Notes: generated by a model not told the origin, from the sequence alone. A stretch of DNA of 64,000 nt from Actinomadura logoneensis (GCF_003428695.1 NZ_QURH01000180.1:1-64000), one strand, 5' to 3'. Counted from the stretch's first letter, positions 14,932-23,909 are shown. A program made the numbers and translations.

Positions 14932-16569
14932 TCAGAGTTCGACGACCTTGCCGTCCTCGACGCGCAACCGCCGGGTGGTGCGGACGGCGTCCAGCATCCG
15001 GCGGTCGTGCGTCACCAGCAGGAGCGTGCCGGTGTAGGCGTCGAGCGCCGACTCGAGCTGCTCGATCGCCGGAAGGTCGAGGTGGTTGGTCGGCTCGTCC
15101 AGGACGAGCAGGTTGACGCCCCGGGCCTGGAGCAGCGCCAGCGCCGCGCGGGTCCGCTCGCCGGGGGAGAGCGTGGCCGCGGGACGCAGCACGTGGTCGG
15201 CCCGCAGCCCGAACTTCGCCAGCAGCGTGCGGACCTCCGCGGCGGCCATCTCGGGGACGGCCGCGCCGAACGCGTCGAGCAGCGCCGCGTCGCCGAGGAA
15301 CAGCCCGCGCGCCTGGTCGATCTCCCCGACCAGGACGCCGGGGCCGAGCGCCGCGTGCCCCTCGTCCACCGGGACCCGCCCCAGCAGGGCGCCGAGCAGC
15401 GTCGTCTTGCCCGCGCCGTTCGCGCCCGTGATCGCGACCCGGTCCGCCCAGCGGATCTCCAGGTCGGCGGGGCCCAGCGTGAACGGCCCGCGCCGGACGA
15501 CCGCGCCGCGCAGGGTGGCCGCGACCGCGCCCGAGCGCGGCGCCGCGGCGATCTCCATGCGCAGCTCCCACTCCTTGCGGGGCTCGGCGACGACCTCCAG
15601 CCGCTCGATCGCCTTCTCCGTCTGCCGCGCCTTGGCCGCCTGCTTCTCGCTCGCCTCCGACCGGAACCTCCGTCCGATCTTGTCGTTGTCGCCCGCCTTC
15701 CGGCGCGCGTTCTTGACGCCCTTGTCCATCCACGCCCGCTGCGTCTGCGCCCGGTCCTTGAGCGAGGACAGCTTGTCCGCGTACTCCTCGTAGTCGGCCC
15801 GCGCGTGCCGCCGCGCGACCTCCCGCTCGGCCAGGTACGACTCGTACCCGCCGCCGTACGCCTTGATCTGCTGCTGCGCGAGGTCGAGCTCCAGGACGCG
15901 GGTGACCGTCCGGGCCAGGAACTCGCGGTCGTGGCTGACCAGGACCGTCCCCGCCCGCAGGTCGGCGACGAACCGCTCCAGCCGCTCCAGCCCGTCCAGG
16001 TCCAGGTCGTTGGTCGGCTCGTCCAGCAGGAACACGTCGTACCGGCTGAGCAGCAGCGACGCCAGCCCGGCCCGCGCGGCCTGCCCGCCCGACAGCGACG
16101 TCATGGGCTGGCCGAGGTCCACGGTGAGGCCGAGCTCGGCGGCCACCTCGCCCGCCCGGTCGGCCAGGTCGGCGCCGCCCAGCGCGAGCCACCGCTCCAG
16201 CGCCTCGGCGTACGCGTCGTCCGCGCCCTCGACGGCGTCGACCAGGCCCTTGGTCGCCTCGTCCAGATCGGCCTGCGCCGGGGTGACGCCCGTCCGGCGC
16301 CCCAGGAACGCCTCGACCGTCTCCCCGGGCCGCCGCTCGGGCTCCTGCGGCAGGTACCCCACCAGCGCGTTCGGCGGACTGAGCCGCACGCTCCCGGCCT
16401 CCGGCGCGTCCTCCCCGGCCAGCAGCCGCAGCAGCGACGACTTGCCGGCCCCGTTCACCCCGACCAGCCCCACGACGTCGCCGGGGGCGACGACCAGGTC
16501 GAGCCCGGAGAACAGAAGCCGGTCGCCGTGCCCGGCGGAAAGGTCCTTGGCGACGAGAGTGGCGCTCAC
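14932..16569 (-). CDS. ABC-F family ATP-binding protein
   Basis: This 545-aa protein has two ABC ATPase domains and no membrane segments. The first has Walker A GVNGAGKSS (about 37-45) and signature LSGGQAARAGLAS, the second Walker A GANGAGKTT and SPGERTRAALALL. A charged linker between them (ARRKAGDNDKIGRRFRSEAS) is typical of ABC-F. These proteins bind the ribosomal E site; some are housekeeping translation factors, others protect ribosomes from antibiotics. The start lies only 21 nt after the stop of the BGC sulfotransferase and in the same direction, so it may be read as the last gene of that operon. The linker also looks like the common conserved actinobacterial type, so a resistance role is unproven. 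Confidence 0.93.
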   Translation of the reverse strand: MSATLVAKDLSAGHGDRLLFSGLDLVVAPGDVVGLVGVNGAGKSSLLRLLAGEDAPEAGSVRLSPPNALVGYLPQEPERRPGETVEAFLGRRTGVTPAQADLDEATKGLVDAVEGADDAYAEALERWLALGGADLADRAGEVAAELGLTVDLGQPMTSLSGGQAARAGLASLLLSRYDVFLLDEPTNDLDLDGLERLERFVADLRAGTVLVSHDREFLARTVTRVLELDLAQQQIKAYGGGYESYLAEREVARRHARADYEEYADKLSSLKDRAQTQRAWMDKGVKNARRKAGDNDKIGRRFRSEASEKQAAKARQTEKAIERLEVVAEPRKEWELRMEIAAAPRSGAVAATLRGAVVRRGPFTLGPADLEIRWADRVAITGANGAGKTTLLGALLGRVPVDEGHAALGPGVLVGEIDQARGLFLGDAALLDAFGAAVPEMAAAEVRTLLAKFGLRADHVLRPAATLSPGERTRAALALLQARGVNLLVLDEPTNHLDLPAIEQLESALDAYTGTLLLVTHDRRMLDAVRTTRRLRVEDGKVVEL

Positions 16570-16590
16570 CCTTCAACGGTACCGGCCTGA

Positions 16591-17241
16591 TCAGCCCGGT
16601 CCGATCGCGTCTCCGGCGCCATGTTCCCTCAGCAGGTTCGTGAACTGATCCCTGTCGTTGCGCCAGGGGAACGGCTCGTCCGGTACGGGCTTCTCCAGGA
16701 AGGCGCACAGTGGTTCCCACCCGTCGGCGGCCTGGAAGAGGAGCAGCCGATCGGCGGGCAGCGATCGCTGAACGTCGACCATGTGTTCTTCGAAGACCCG
16801 CAGTGCGTGCTCGCGATCGGCGAATCGTCCGTCGAACAAACCGTCCCAGACCACCTCGCGGGACATCTCCCGCATCTCGGTGAGGACGGAGGAGGCCGCG
16901 GACGAGGTGTCCACGGCGGCCCGGTAGATGGTGCCGAGGGCGCTCTCGTACCAGGAATCGGGGTCGCGAACACCAAGGATGACCTTGGCCTCGGGGAAGT
17001 GGCCGGCGAGTTCACGCCAGAAGCGAGCGCCCGGCCAGTCCACGGTCGACCGGTAGCCGCGGTAGACCTCGTCCCAGTCCACGGTTCCACCGTTGGCGGC
17101 GGCACGCCAGAGTCGGATCTCGGCGGGCTTGTGCAGCATGCCGAGCATGTGATGACAGGGGCCGAACCCAAGCCGTTCCAGGGCGGCCTGGAGAGACAGG
17201 GTTCCGGTTCTGCCGAATCCTGCCCCGATGACTTCGAGCAT
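16591..17241 (-). CDS. Sulfotransferase family protein (Cpz8-like role proposed)
   Basis: The 216-aa product begins with the 5'-phosphosulfate-binding loop GAGFGRTGTLSLQAAL (about 6-21) and has the later 3'-phosphate motif region around VILGVRDPDSWYESALGTIY. This is the short P-loop sulfotransferase family that uses PAPS. It directly follows a type III PKS gene and an arylsulfotransferase gene. In caprazamycin biosynthesis the PAPS-dependent Cpz8 sulfates pyrones made by the type III PKS Cpz6, and the ester then donates sulfate to the final acceptor through Cpz4. The same role is inferred here from the three-gene context. ATG 17241 is preceded by AAAAGGAGATCCCC. Confidence 0.88.
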   Translation of the reverse strand: MLEVIGAGFGRTGTLSLQAALERLGFGPCHHMLGMLHKPAEIRLWRAAANGGTVDWDEVYRGYRSTVDWPGARFWRELAGHFPEAKVILGVRDPDSWYESALGTIYRAAVDTSSAASSVLTEMREMSREVVWDGLFDGRFADREHALRVFEEHMVDVQRSLPADRLLLFQAADGWEPLCAFLEKPVPDEPFPWRNDRDQFTNLLREHGAGDAIGPG

Positions 17242-17268
17242 GGGGATCTCCTTTTGATCAGAGGCGGG

Positions 17269-18309
17269 TCAGGCGCCCCTCAGCAGCACGGCCCAGACGG
17301 TGGCGCCCGGACCGAACGCGACGGCGACGCCGTACTGGCCGGGCGCGAGCGGGCGGGTGGCCTGCAGCCGGCCGAGGACCGCCATGACGGCGGGCGCGGC
17401 CGTGTTGCCGTACTCGCGCATCACCGCACGCGCCACGTCGGTCGAGGCGGAGGGCAGGTCGAGCTCCTCGCCCACCCGGTCGATGATGCGGCGCCCGCCG
17501 GGATGCAGAGCCCACCAGCGGACGTCGGTTCGCCGCAGGCCCGCCCGGGCCAGGAGCCGGTCGACCGGTGCGGCCACCGCGGACGCCGTGACATCGGGCA
17601 TGGTGGGGGCGAGCCGGATGCGCAAGCCCGAATCCCCGAGGTGGACCTGGAGGTCGTCAGCGAACTCGGGCACGTACAGCATCTCGGTGTCGAGGATGTC
17701 CAGGCCGGGCGAAGACGTCCTGTCCGGCCGCAGGACGATCGCCGCGGCGCCGTCGCCGAAAAGGGTGAGTACCACCGCCTGCTCCTTGTCGTAGGGCGGG
17801 GCCTGCACGTGGGGTGAGAACAGGTCGACGAGGAGCAGGACGGCCGGGCGGTCGTGCACGATGACCCAGTTGCGGACCGTCGACAGCGCGGGCAGTGCCG
17901 CGTAGCAGCCCATCGGGCCGATGGACTGGAACTCGGTGCCGGGTGCCATGCCGGTCTCGTGGACCAACGTGTCCAGACCGGGCGCGGAGTGGGTCGTGGT
18001 GGTAGCCGTGGCCAACAGGCCGATCTGGTCGGGACGCAGTCCGGCATGGCCGAGGGCGCGGCCTATCGCTTCCCGGCCGAGAGCGCGGGCCTCCGCCAGG
18101 CTCACGGCCATCCGGCGGTCGGTTCCCCAGGAACCGGGATCATCCGTGAACGGATTGACCGCCATTCCCTTGGACTCGATGGCGGAGTTGCCGATGGTGT
18201 CCACGACATGTCGGCCACCGGGACGATCGGCGAGATGGCCCGCGATCTCTGCCATCTTGACCTGCGGAGGGGTGACGAATTCGATGGTGGTGATGCGCGC
18301 GGTGGGCAT
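17269..18309 (-). CDS. Type III polyketide synthase
   Basis: This 346-aa chalcone synthase-fold homodimer subunit has the complete catalytic triad: C135 in SIGPMGCYAALPAL, H269 in WWALHPGGRRIID and N302 in MREYGNTAAPAVM. The C-terminal AFGPGATVWAVLL is the family GFGPG loop. Such enzymes make pyrones or resorcinols from acyl-CoA starters and malonyl-CoA. It lies between a sulfotransferase and an arylsulfate sulfotransferase, as in the caprazamycin cluster, so its product is probably a carrier phenol or enol for sulfate and not the antibiotic scaffold (inference). ATG 18309 follows GAGAGGCCTGTC on the coding strand. Confidence 0.93.
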   Translation of the reverse strand: MPTARITTIEFVTPPQVKMAEIAGHLADRPGGRHVVDTIGNSAIESKGMAVNPFTDDPGSWGTDRRMAVSLAEARALGREAIGRALGHAGLRPDQIGLLATATTTTHSAPGLDTLVHETGMAPGTEFQSIGPMGCYAALPALSTVRNWVIVHDRPAVLLLVDLFSPHVQAPPYDKEQAVVLTLFGDGAAAIVLRPDRTSSPGLDILDTEMLYVPEFADDLQVHLGDSGLRIRLAPTMPDVTASAVAAPVDRLLARAGLRRTDVRWWALHPGGRRIIDRVGEELDLPSASTDVARAVMREYGNTAAPAVMAVLGRLQATRPLAPGQYGVAVAFGPGATVWAVLLRGA

Positions 18310-18379
18310 GACAGGCCTCTCCGAGGAATGCCGCGGCGGGAACGACTCCGTCTGCGACGCCGGAATCCGGCGACCGGGT

Positions 18380-19861
18380 CTACCGGCCGATGCGGGGGGT
18401 GGGGTTCGAGGAGCCCATCGGTTCGCCCTGAGCGTCCAACGCCTCGACTTTGACGAGCGAGGCGTCGGCGGCGGACGGAGGAAGCGGGATTCCGGTGTCC
18501 AGTCCGTTCCACGCCGTGTCGGCGACCGGCTTCATGGAACTCTGGGCCGATCCGGCGTACAGGCGCCAGCGGGCGACGCCGGTCGCGCCGTTCCAGACGG
18601 CGTGCACGGTCTCACCCTGGACGACCGCGGTCGGTGGCGATTCCGGCTTGGCGTGCCAGGGGAACCGGAACATCCGGTACGTGCTCCAGTCCTTGTCGAG
18701 CGCGGCGTCGAACAGCAGCCCGCCGCCCTGGGAGAACTCGGAGATCCGGCCTGCGGGACCCCAGCTGACGGCTGTGTTGCCGTTCGGCAGGCTCTGCGCG
18801 TTGCCCTCCTGGATGCTGGAGAGATGTTCGGGGTGGGTCACCTGCTTGACGAGCCTCGTGGTCTTCCGCTCGGGGTCGACCTTGATCCAGGCGACCCGTG
18901 ACTCGTACCCGTCCCAGAGGAACAGGCAGCCGTTGTCGAACAGCTTGATCGTGTTCTTGCCGGCCCACTGGGCGTCGTGCTGCCAGGAGAAGCGGACGCC
19001 GATTCCGAGCGGGAAGGAGCTGCGGCGCCCGCCCAACCGCCATTCGATCTCCCCGGTCCGCCGGTCGATCTTGAAGATGGTGGAGACGAAACGGCCGGAG
19101 ACCAGAAGATCGCCTTCAGCGTCCTCGTCGACCGAGTTGATGTGGAAGTAGTCGTAGGGGGCGCCGTCGGGCCGCGCGGCGTACGGCAGGTCGGTCTGGG
19201 CGACCGGGACGTGGTCGAGGGCGCTCCATCGCCACAGCGGTCTGCCGGTGGCTATGTCGATCTCTTCGACGACCCCGTCGAAGACGGTGCCGTCCTTCGG
19301 GCCGCCGACCGCGGTGAGGTCGCGCGTCGCGCGCGGGTACAGGGTCAGCAGTGCGGTTCCGCGCGAGGTGAGCCGGAACTCGTGGAGGTCGGCCGGACTG
19401 CTGGAGCCCTTGACGGTGGCGATGACGCGGTAGTTCTCGTCCGCGATGTAGCCGACGCCGCCCCCGGAACCCACGTCGACGAGCCTGCCCTGCCACCAGG
19501 TGATGACCCTGCGGCCCTGGTAGGTCTGGACCCGCAGGTCGGTGGCGATCTCCCCGGCGGGAACCGGGCGGAACCATACCGGCCGCCCCTTCCCGTCAGT
19601 GATCGTCGGGCCGTGGGGGACCGCCAGGTCCGTCGGGTTCTGGGGGGTGGTGAAGAACAGGCCGGGCGCGGTGCCCGGACGACTGCGCAGCACGGTCACC
19701 TTGGGCGCAGGCGGCAGCCCGGAGGCCGGCGAGAAGGCGCCGGCTCGGACGGCGTGGCCGGGGCGGGCGCGGTCGGCTCCCGCGTCATGCGCGAGGACGA
19801 CCGTCAGGATCGTCGCCGCACCGATGGCGGGCAGTGCCCATCGCGCGTTCGAGAACAGCAT
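18380..19861 (-). CDS. Arylsulfate sulfotransferase (ASST) family protein
   Basis: The 493-aa precursor has an N-terminal hydrophobic export signal or anchor (about residues 6-27, ALPAIGAATILTVVLA), then a beta-propeller with repeated Trp/Asp/Gly blades. The ASST-like block DYFHINSVDEDAEGDLLVSG carries a candidate active-site His, and FSWQHDAQW another. ASST enzymes move sulfate from a phenolic sulfate ester to an acceptor without PAPS. In caprazamycin this is Cpz4, which uses sulfated triketide pyrones. Here it sits directly upstream of the type III PKS in the same operon. An export signal suggests that the transfer takes place outside the membrane, perhaps during product release. Confidence 0.9.
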   Translation of the reverse strand: MLFSNARWALPAIGAATILTVVLAHDAGADRARPGHAVRAGAFSPASGLPPAPKVTVLRSRPGTAPGLFFTTPQNPTDLAVPHGPTITDGKGRPVWFRPVPAGEIATDLRVQTYQGRRVITWWQGRLVDVGSGGGVGYIADENYRVIATVKGSSSPADLHEFRLTSRGTALLTLYPRATRDLTAVGGPKDGTVFDGVVEEIDIATGRPLWRWSALDHVPVAQTDLPYAARPDGAPYDYFHINSVDEDAEGDLLVSGRFVSTIFKIDRRTGEIEWRLGGRRSSFPLGIGVRFSWQHDAQWAGKNTIKLFDNGCLFLWDGYESRVAWIKVDPERKTTRLVKQVTHPEHLSSIQEGNAQSLPNGNTAVSWGPAGRISEFSQGGGLLFDAALDKDWSTYRMFRFPWHAKPESPPTAVVQGETVHAVWNGATGVARWRLYAGSAQSSMKPVADTAWNGLDTGIPLPPSAADASLVKVEALDAQGEPMGSSNPTPRIGR

Positions 19862-19874
19862 GAGGAGGGTCTCC

Positions 19875-21227
19875 TTAGGGCTCGGCGGGAGGACGTTCGA
19901 TCGGTTCGATCTCCGCCAGGCGCAGGTCGCCGTCGACCAGCGAGAGCAGGAGCCGTTCAATACCGAACAGAAAGGCGCGGATGGTGGGCGGAGGCAGGTG
20001 GGCGGTGTCGGCGAGAAGGCTCAGCCGGATCACGGACGTGTCCGACAGGTCCTCGTGGACTTCAAGGAAGAACGTGACCGTGGCCCGGTCCCGTTTGCGC
20101 TCCCAGTGGAACGTGGTGGGGAGCGGGGCCTCGGGACCGGGGAGGCCGGGGTCACGGACCGGCGTCCAAAGATCGTTGAACGCGATGGCGAGATCGACGT
20201 CTGATCCCGCGGTCAGAGCGGCGACGTCGTCGGCGTCGAAGCGGCCGTTGCGCTGCACGCGCAGGGAGGCCGCCCAGGTGTTCCGCACGACTTCCCCGAA
20301 GGTGTCGCCACTCAGGTCGATGACCGTCAGCACCTCTTGCGCCAGGTTGCCGACGGCATGGCGGAGCGCAGGGGAGACGCGGTTGCCCGCCATGAGCCTC
20401 ACCGCGCAGCGGTCCACGCCGGTGTGGCGGCCCAGGAGGACGGCCGTTGCGGCCAGCATGACGTGCGTGGGCCCGGCCCGGTAGCGCTCGGCGAGGACGG
20501 TCAGGGCAGTGGGGAGGGCCTGGGAACGAATACCGCCGCGCCAGTAGCGTGGCGTCTGAGGTTTGTGGCGCGCCGCCGGAAACATCCTCGGCGGGGCCGC
20601 AGCCAACTCCCGGCGCCAGTGCTCCAGACCCCTCGCCAGAGCGCGGCGCCCCCGGGGTGAACGCTCTTCCTCGGCGACGTCGACGGGCGCCAGGCCCGGC
20701 GGGTGGTCGAGCCCGCCTTCCAGCAGGTGGACCAGTTCATCGGCGAGAATCCGGCCGCTGATGAAGTCCGCGGCGAGATGCGACATCCACAGTTGGAAGA
20801 ACACCGGCCTGCCGTCGAGCATCCCGATCCGCGCGCCGAAGGGAATCATGGTCGCGGGGTCGTGGGGGGCCTCCGCGCAGAACGGGGACCAGTCGCCCAC
20901 CGTCTCCTCCGGACCGAGCGCCGCCAGGTCGACGAACCCCACGTCGACCTCCCCCTCGGCGACGACCTCCTGAACGAGGGTGCCGTCGTCGGTGAGTCGG
21001 AACAGGGTGCGGAGTGACTCATGGCGTTCGACCAGGGCACCGAGACCCGACAGGATCGTCGCGATGGAGATGCCGTCGGGCAGCGTCCCTCCCGCGGTCA
21101 TGTCGCCGAACGAGGGCTCGTCCGGACGGTGCGTCCGCAGCCAGAAGTCCCACTGTCCCACCGTGCAGGGTGCCGTGACCGCCCGATCACCACGGAACGG
21201 GATACGGCACGGTGAATACCTGGTCAT
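19875..21227 (-). CDS. Free-standing NRPS condensation-domain protein
   Basis: This 450-aa protein has the two-lobed chloramphenicol-acetyltransferase fold of NRPS condensation domains. The active-site HHxxxDG motif reads SHLAADF: the second His (H150) and the Asp (D154) are kept, the first His is Ser149. VGNLAQEVLTVIDL further on resembles the latch/DFGWG-region strands. Stand-alone members form amide or ester bonds between an ACP-bound acyl group and a free acceptor. It is a good candidate for joining the aminoacyl or fatty acyl part to the cyclitol or sugar part of the product. ATG 21227 overlaps the upstream stop by 4 nt. Confidence 0.85.
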   Translation of the reverse strand: MTRYSPCRIPFRGDRAVTAPCTVGQWDFWLRTHRPDEPSFGDMTAGGTLPDGISIATILSGLGALVERHESLRTLFRLTDDGTLVQEVVAEGEVDVGFVDLAALGPEETVGDWSPFCAEAPHDPATMIPFGARIGMLDGRPVFFQLWMSHLAADFISGRILADELVHLLEGGLDHPPGLAPVDVAEEERSPRGRRALARGLEHWRRELAAAPPRMFPAARHKPQTPRYWRGGIRSQALPTALTVLAERYRAGPTHVMLAATAVLLGRHTGVDRCAVRLMAGNRVSPALRHAVGNLAQEVLTVIDLSGDTFGEVVRNTWAASLRVQRNGRFDADDVAALTAGSDVDLAIAFNDLWTPVRDPGLPGPEAPLPTTFHWERKRDRATVTFFLEVHEDLSDTSVIRLSLLADTAHLPPPTIRAFLFGIERLLLSLVDGDLRLAEIEPIERPPAEP

Positions 21228-21820
21228 TGCTTTCCCTCTCGCCGACGGAGCAGCGCCGCCCGGCGCACCGCCCTGTAGTGGTGCTCCATCCACGCGGGCA
21301 ACGCGGCGTGCGGAGAAATGCAGAAGGGGAACAGCTCCCGGCGGTGGGTCGGCCAGCTCGTCCGGGCGCGGTGCACCCGCGTTGAGGCCGGAAGCGTGAA
21401 CGCTGGAGGATCAGTGGCTCCTCCCGCCCAGCGTTCGGCGAGCTCGAGCCGCCGGACGGCCTCCGGGAGAGGGAGGTGTGCGAGCCCGGTCCACGCCACC
21501 GCCCGGCTGGTGAAACGCGCGCCGCGCAGTTCGGGACGGTGTTCCGCACCGAGCACGATCGGCAGGACGGCGCGGGAGGTGAGCTTCTCGCACGCGAGCA
21601 TGGACAGTTCCGGCTGGTCGTCCGTGCCGCGCATCGGGGCCGGCCAGCACCTGTCCGCACCGCTCACGCCGCAGACCGGACAGGTGACGAGGCGCACCCG
21701 GACGGATGGGCCTGCTCGTCCGGTGGGCGTGAACGGAGGGGCCGTGAGTTCACTGCGGGCCTCCCTGACGGCCAACCGCGCCAGCAGCTCACGCAGTTCA
21801 GCGGACATGGGCACCACCAT
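21224..21820 (-). CDS. Unknown protein with CPVC motif in the BGC
   Basis: The product has 198 aa and I do not recognise it. It shows a short Cys cluster, TCPVCGVSGADRCW (three Cys) with one more in LACEK, that could bind zinc. It ends in a basic tail (AVRRAALLRRREGKQ) after PHAALPAWMEHHYRAVRR. The start may be ATG 21820 (MVVPMSAEL) or ATG 21808; both overlap the preceding glycosyltransferase-like gene, by 23 or 11 nt, and no strong ribosome binding site decides. Tight overlap with both neighbours shows that it belongs to the biosynthetic operon, perhaps as a partner of the condensation or glycosyltransferase-like protein. Confidence 0.65.
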   Translation of the reverse strand: MVVPMSAELRELLARLAVREARSELTAPPFTPTGRAGPSVRVRLVTCPVCGVSGADRCWPAPMRGTDDQPELSMLACEKLTSRAVLPIVLGAEHRPELRGARFTSRAVAWTGLAHLPLPEAVRRLELAERWAGGATDPPAFTLPASTRVHRARTSWPTHRRELFPFCISPHAALPAWMEHHYRAVRRAALLRRREGKQ

Positions 21821-22892
21821 GGGCGGCGAGGGCGCACCGTACGGCGGCGACGCCCAGGTCGATCAGCGGGTCCAGGGCGAACGCGGTCCGGTCGGGTTCC
21901 GCTAGTCCGCTCTCGACCCAGGAGGAGACGGCCGGGCGGGTCAGCGGACCACCGCAAGTGGGAGGCGGGGCGAGCGCGGAGGCATGGGCGACGTCGGCGC
22001 CGAGGAGATATCCGGCCGCCCACACCTCGACGGCCACGGGGACCTGATCGCTGGGGACCGCGCTCAACCACGGCTCCGCCCGGTCGAGGACCTCCTCCGG
22101 GTCCGGACCGATCGACGAGCACGCGTCGTACCAGTACCAGCCGTACCGGTGCTCCACCGGCTCGCCGTGCACGATCCGGACAGCGCAGAGGGAGTCGAGG
22201 AGCTCCACGGTGTAGGGACCGGGTTCGAGGCCCTCCCTTCGCCGCCAATGCCCGTCGCGGATCGGCATGCCCGGTGTGTGGACAGTGGCGTGCAGGCGGC
22301 CATGATGACCGACGATCGTCGTTTCGTGGCCGTGGTCGAGCAGATGCGGCACGGTCGCGACGACCGGGATCCCCTGTTCGCGGCAGAAGATGACCACCAT
22401 CTCGTCGTCGTCCTGCGCTTCGTCCGGCATGTCCGCCAGGAAGGCGGCGAGTCGGCGGGCCAGGTCAACGGGAAGGACGAAGCCCTGGGTGGGAGTCCAC
22501 TCCGTTGACGAGAGCGGCGCATAGGCCCGGTCGGCGACGGCTGCGCGGCGGGTGAGGTAGGAGTTGTGCGGGCTGTCCCAGTGGGAGTACATCGCGATGC
22601 CGTGGGCGGGGAGGGCGGTCACCGCCTCGTGCAGGTGCCGCGCGAAGTCCGGGGTGGGAACGGCGTCGTCCTGAAGCACCAGGTGGTGGGTCGCCCCGTC
22701 CTCGATCTCCGCCCAGGCTCGCTTCGCCGTGCGCAGGGGACTCGGGGGGCCGAGCGGATCCGGGTCGGGGACGACCCGGGGCCTGAGCGGCTCGAAGGAC
22801 GCCAGGACCGCCGGCAGCCGCCCGGCGCGGCGTGGATGGTGCATCATCGCGACGCTGAGCCGGACCGAGGCCGTCCGCGAACCGCCTGCCAT
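21798..22892 (-). CDS. Glycosyltransferase-like protein (GT25/GT2-like), first gene of leftward operon
   Basis: The product has 364 aa. The N-terminal third resembles a nucleotide-sugar GT-A fold: VRLSVAMMHHPRRAGRL, then THHLVLQDDAVPTPDFARHL, whose QDDAV is a DxD-like metal site as in GT25-type enzymes. Later a WTPTQGFVLPVDLARRL segment and DDDEMVVIFCREQGIPV fit acceptor and catalytic regions. The C-terminal 120 residues are not recognised. It opens the operon that runs to the sulfotransferase, so it may add a sugar to the product. Assignment rests on these short motifs only. ATG 22892 is the first in-frame start. Confidence 0.55.
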   Translation of the reverse strand: MAGGSRTASVRLSVAMMHHPRRAGRLPAVLASFEPLRPRVVPDPDPLGPPSPLRTAKRAWAEIEDGATHHLVLQDDAVPTPDFARHLHEAVTALPAHGIAMYSHWDSPHNSYLTRRAAVADRAYAPLSSTEWTPTQGFVLPVDLARRLAAFLADMPDEAQDDDEMVVIFCREQGIPVVATVPHLLDHGHETTIVGHHGRLHATVHTPGMPIRDGHWRRREGLEPGPYTVELLDSLCAVRIVHGEPVEHRYGWYWYDACSSIGPDPEEVLDRAEPWLSAVPSDQVPVAVEVWAAGYLLGADVAHASALAPPPTCGGPLTRPAVSSWVESGLAEPDRTAFALDPLIDLGVAAVRCALAAHGGAHVR

Positions 22893-23174
22893 GGCGTCTC
22901 CCGTTCACCCGGTGGCACGAAAGGCCGCTCCGGGCGACCACGCCCTCATATTCGCGGTCATCGCCGCCGGCGGTGAATGTCCGTGTGGACACGCCAATGA
23001 CCGGACGATCAACCGGATCCGACGGGCATGCCCGTCCTGTCGGCCGCGGCCTTGACGGGGGGTCTTCCGGCGGGGGCGAGCGTGCGGAACCCCGGGCATG
23101 CCCATGCGTCCATGGGGAACGTTCGTCCGTTCGCGGCTGGCAGGGGGAGCGTTCCGCGGCCAAGAGTCGTCAGA
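22893..23174. promoter_or_regulatory. Divergent promoter region inside the BGC
   Basis: The 282 bp between the leftward operon and the second sulfotransferase contain a CGTGT-GG-ACACG palindrome at 22982-22993, itself within TGTCC-GTGT-GGACA. This could be the site of one of the three LuxR-type regulators nearby. No gene is seen. Confidence 0.35.
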
Positions 23175-23909
23175 GTGAAAGAGACGGAGAGCGCCGCCCA
23201 GACGATGGTCTTCATCGGAGGGCTGCACAGGAGCGGCACGACACTGTTGGCCTCGGTCATGGCCACCCACCCGGCGATAGGCGGGTTCAGGCACACCGGA
23301 GCCCCCGAGGACGAGGGGCAACATCTCCAAACGGTGCTCCCCATCGACGAGCATCACGGTGGCCCAGGAAGGTTCGCCTTTTCCCCGGATGCTCATCTCA
23401 CAGAGTCATCGCCCTATGGTTCGGCAGCGGTGGCCCGGCGGCTTCGCACCCAGTGGAACCGCTACTGGGATCTGTCAAAACCCCTGCTGCTGGAGAAGTC
23501 GCCGCCGAACCTGACCCGGTTCCGCCTCCTTCAGGAACTCTTTCCGGACTCGAAGTTCATCCTGATGATGCGAGACCCGGTCTCCGTGACGCTCAGCACT
23601 CGCAAGTGGACGCCCGCGCTCTCTCACCGCGACCTCGTGAGGCACTGGCTCCAGGCCCACCGGATCGCCTTCGAGGACTCGCGGTCGCTGCGGCACTTCA
23701 CAGTGGTCCGCTATGAGGACCTGATGGATGCTCCTGAGAAGACCACTGAATCCCTGGCGGATTTCCTCGGCATCGCCGACGAGTTCGACACCTCGCGCAT
23801 CAGGTCCTCCCTGGACGGCCTTTACGCCGCCAGGTGGAGATCCGAGGTGGACCAGGCGACGCTCGACGACCTCCGGGACGCCGTGGCGGAACACGGCTAC
23901 ATGCTGTGA
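23175..23909 (+). CDS. Second sulfotransferase
   Basis: This 244-aa P-loop sulfotransferase is distinct in sequence from the one at 16.6 kb. It has the 5'-PSB loop FIGGLHRSGTTLLASV near the N-terminus and the 3'-PB region FPDSKFILMMRDPVSVTLS, followed by FTVVRYEDLM. The likely donor is PAPS, the acceptor unknown. GTG 23175 gives a normal N-terminus; ATG 23112 and ATG 23205 are alternatives, and no strong ribosome binding site is seen. Having two PAPS-type enzymes plus an ASST suggests either two sulfated positions or separate carrier and direct sulfation. Confidence 0.88.
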   Translation: MKETESAAQTMVFIGGLHRSGTTLLASVMATHPAIGGFRHTGAPEDEGQHLQTVLPIDEHHGGPGRFAFSPDAHLTESSPYGSAAVARRLRTQWNRYWDLSKPLLLEKSPPNLTRFRLLQELFPDSKFILMMRDPVSVTLSTRKWTPALSHRDLVRHWLQAHRIAFEDSRSLRHFTVVRYEDLMDAPEKTTESLADFLGIADEFDTSRIRSSLDGLYAARWRSEVDQATLDDLRDAVAEHGYML

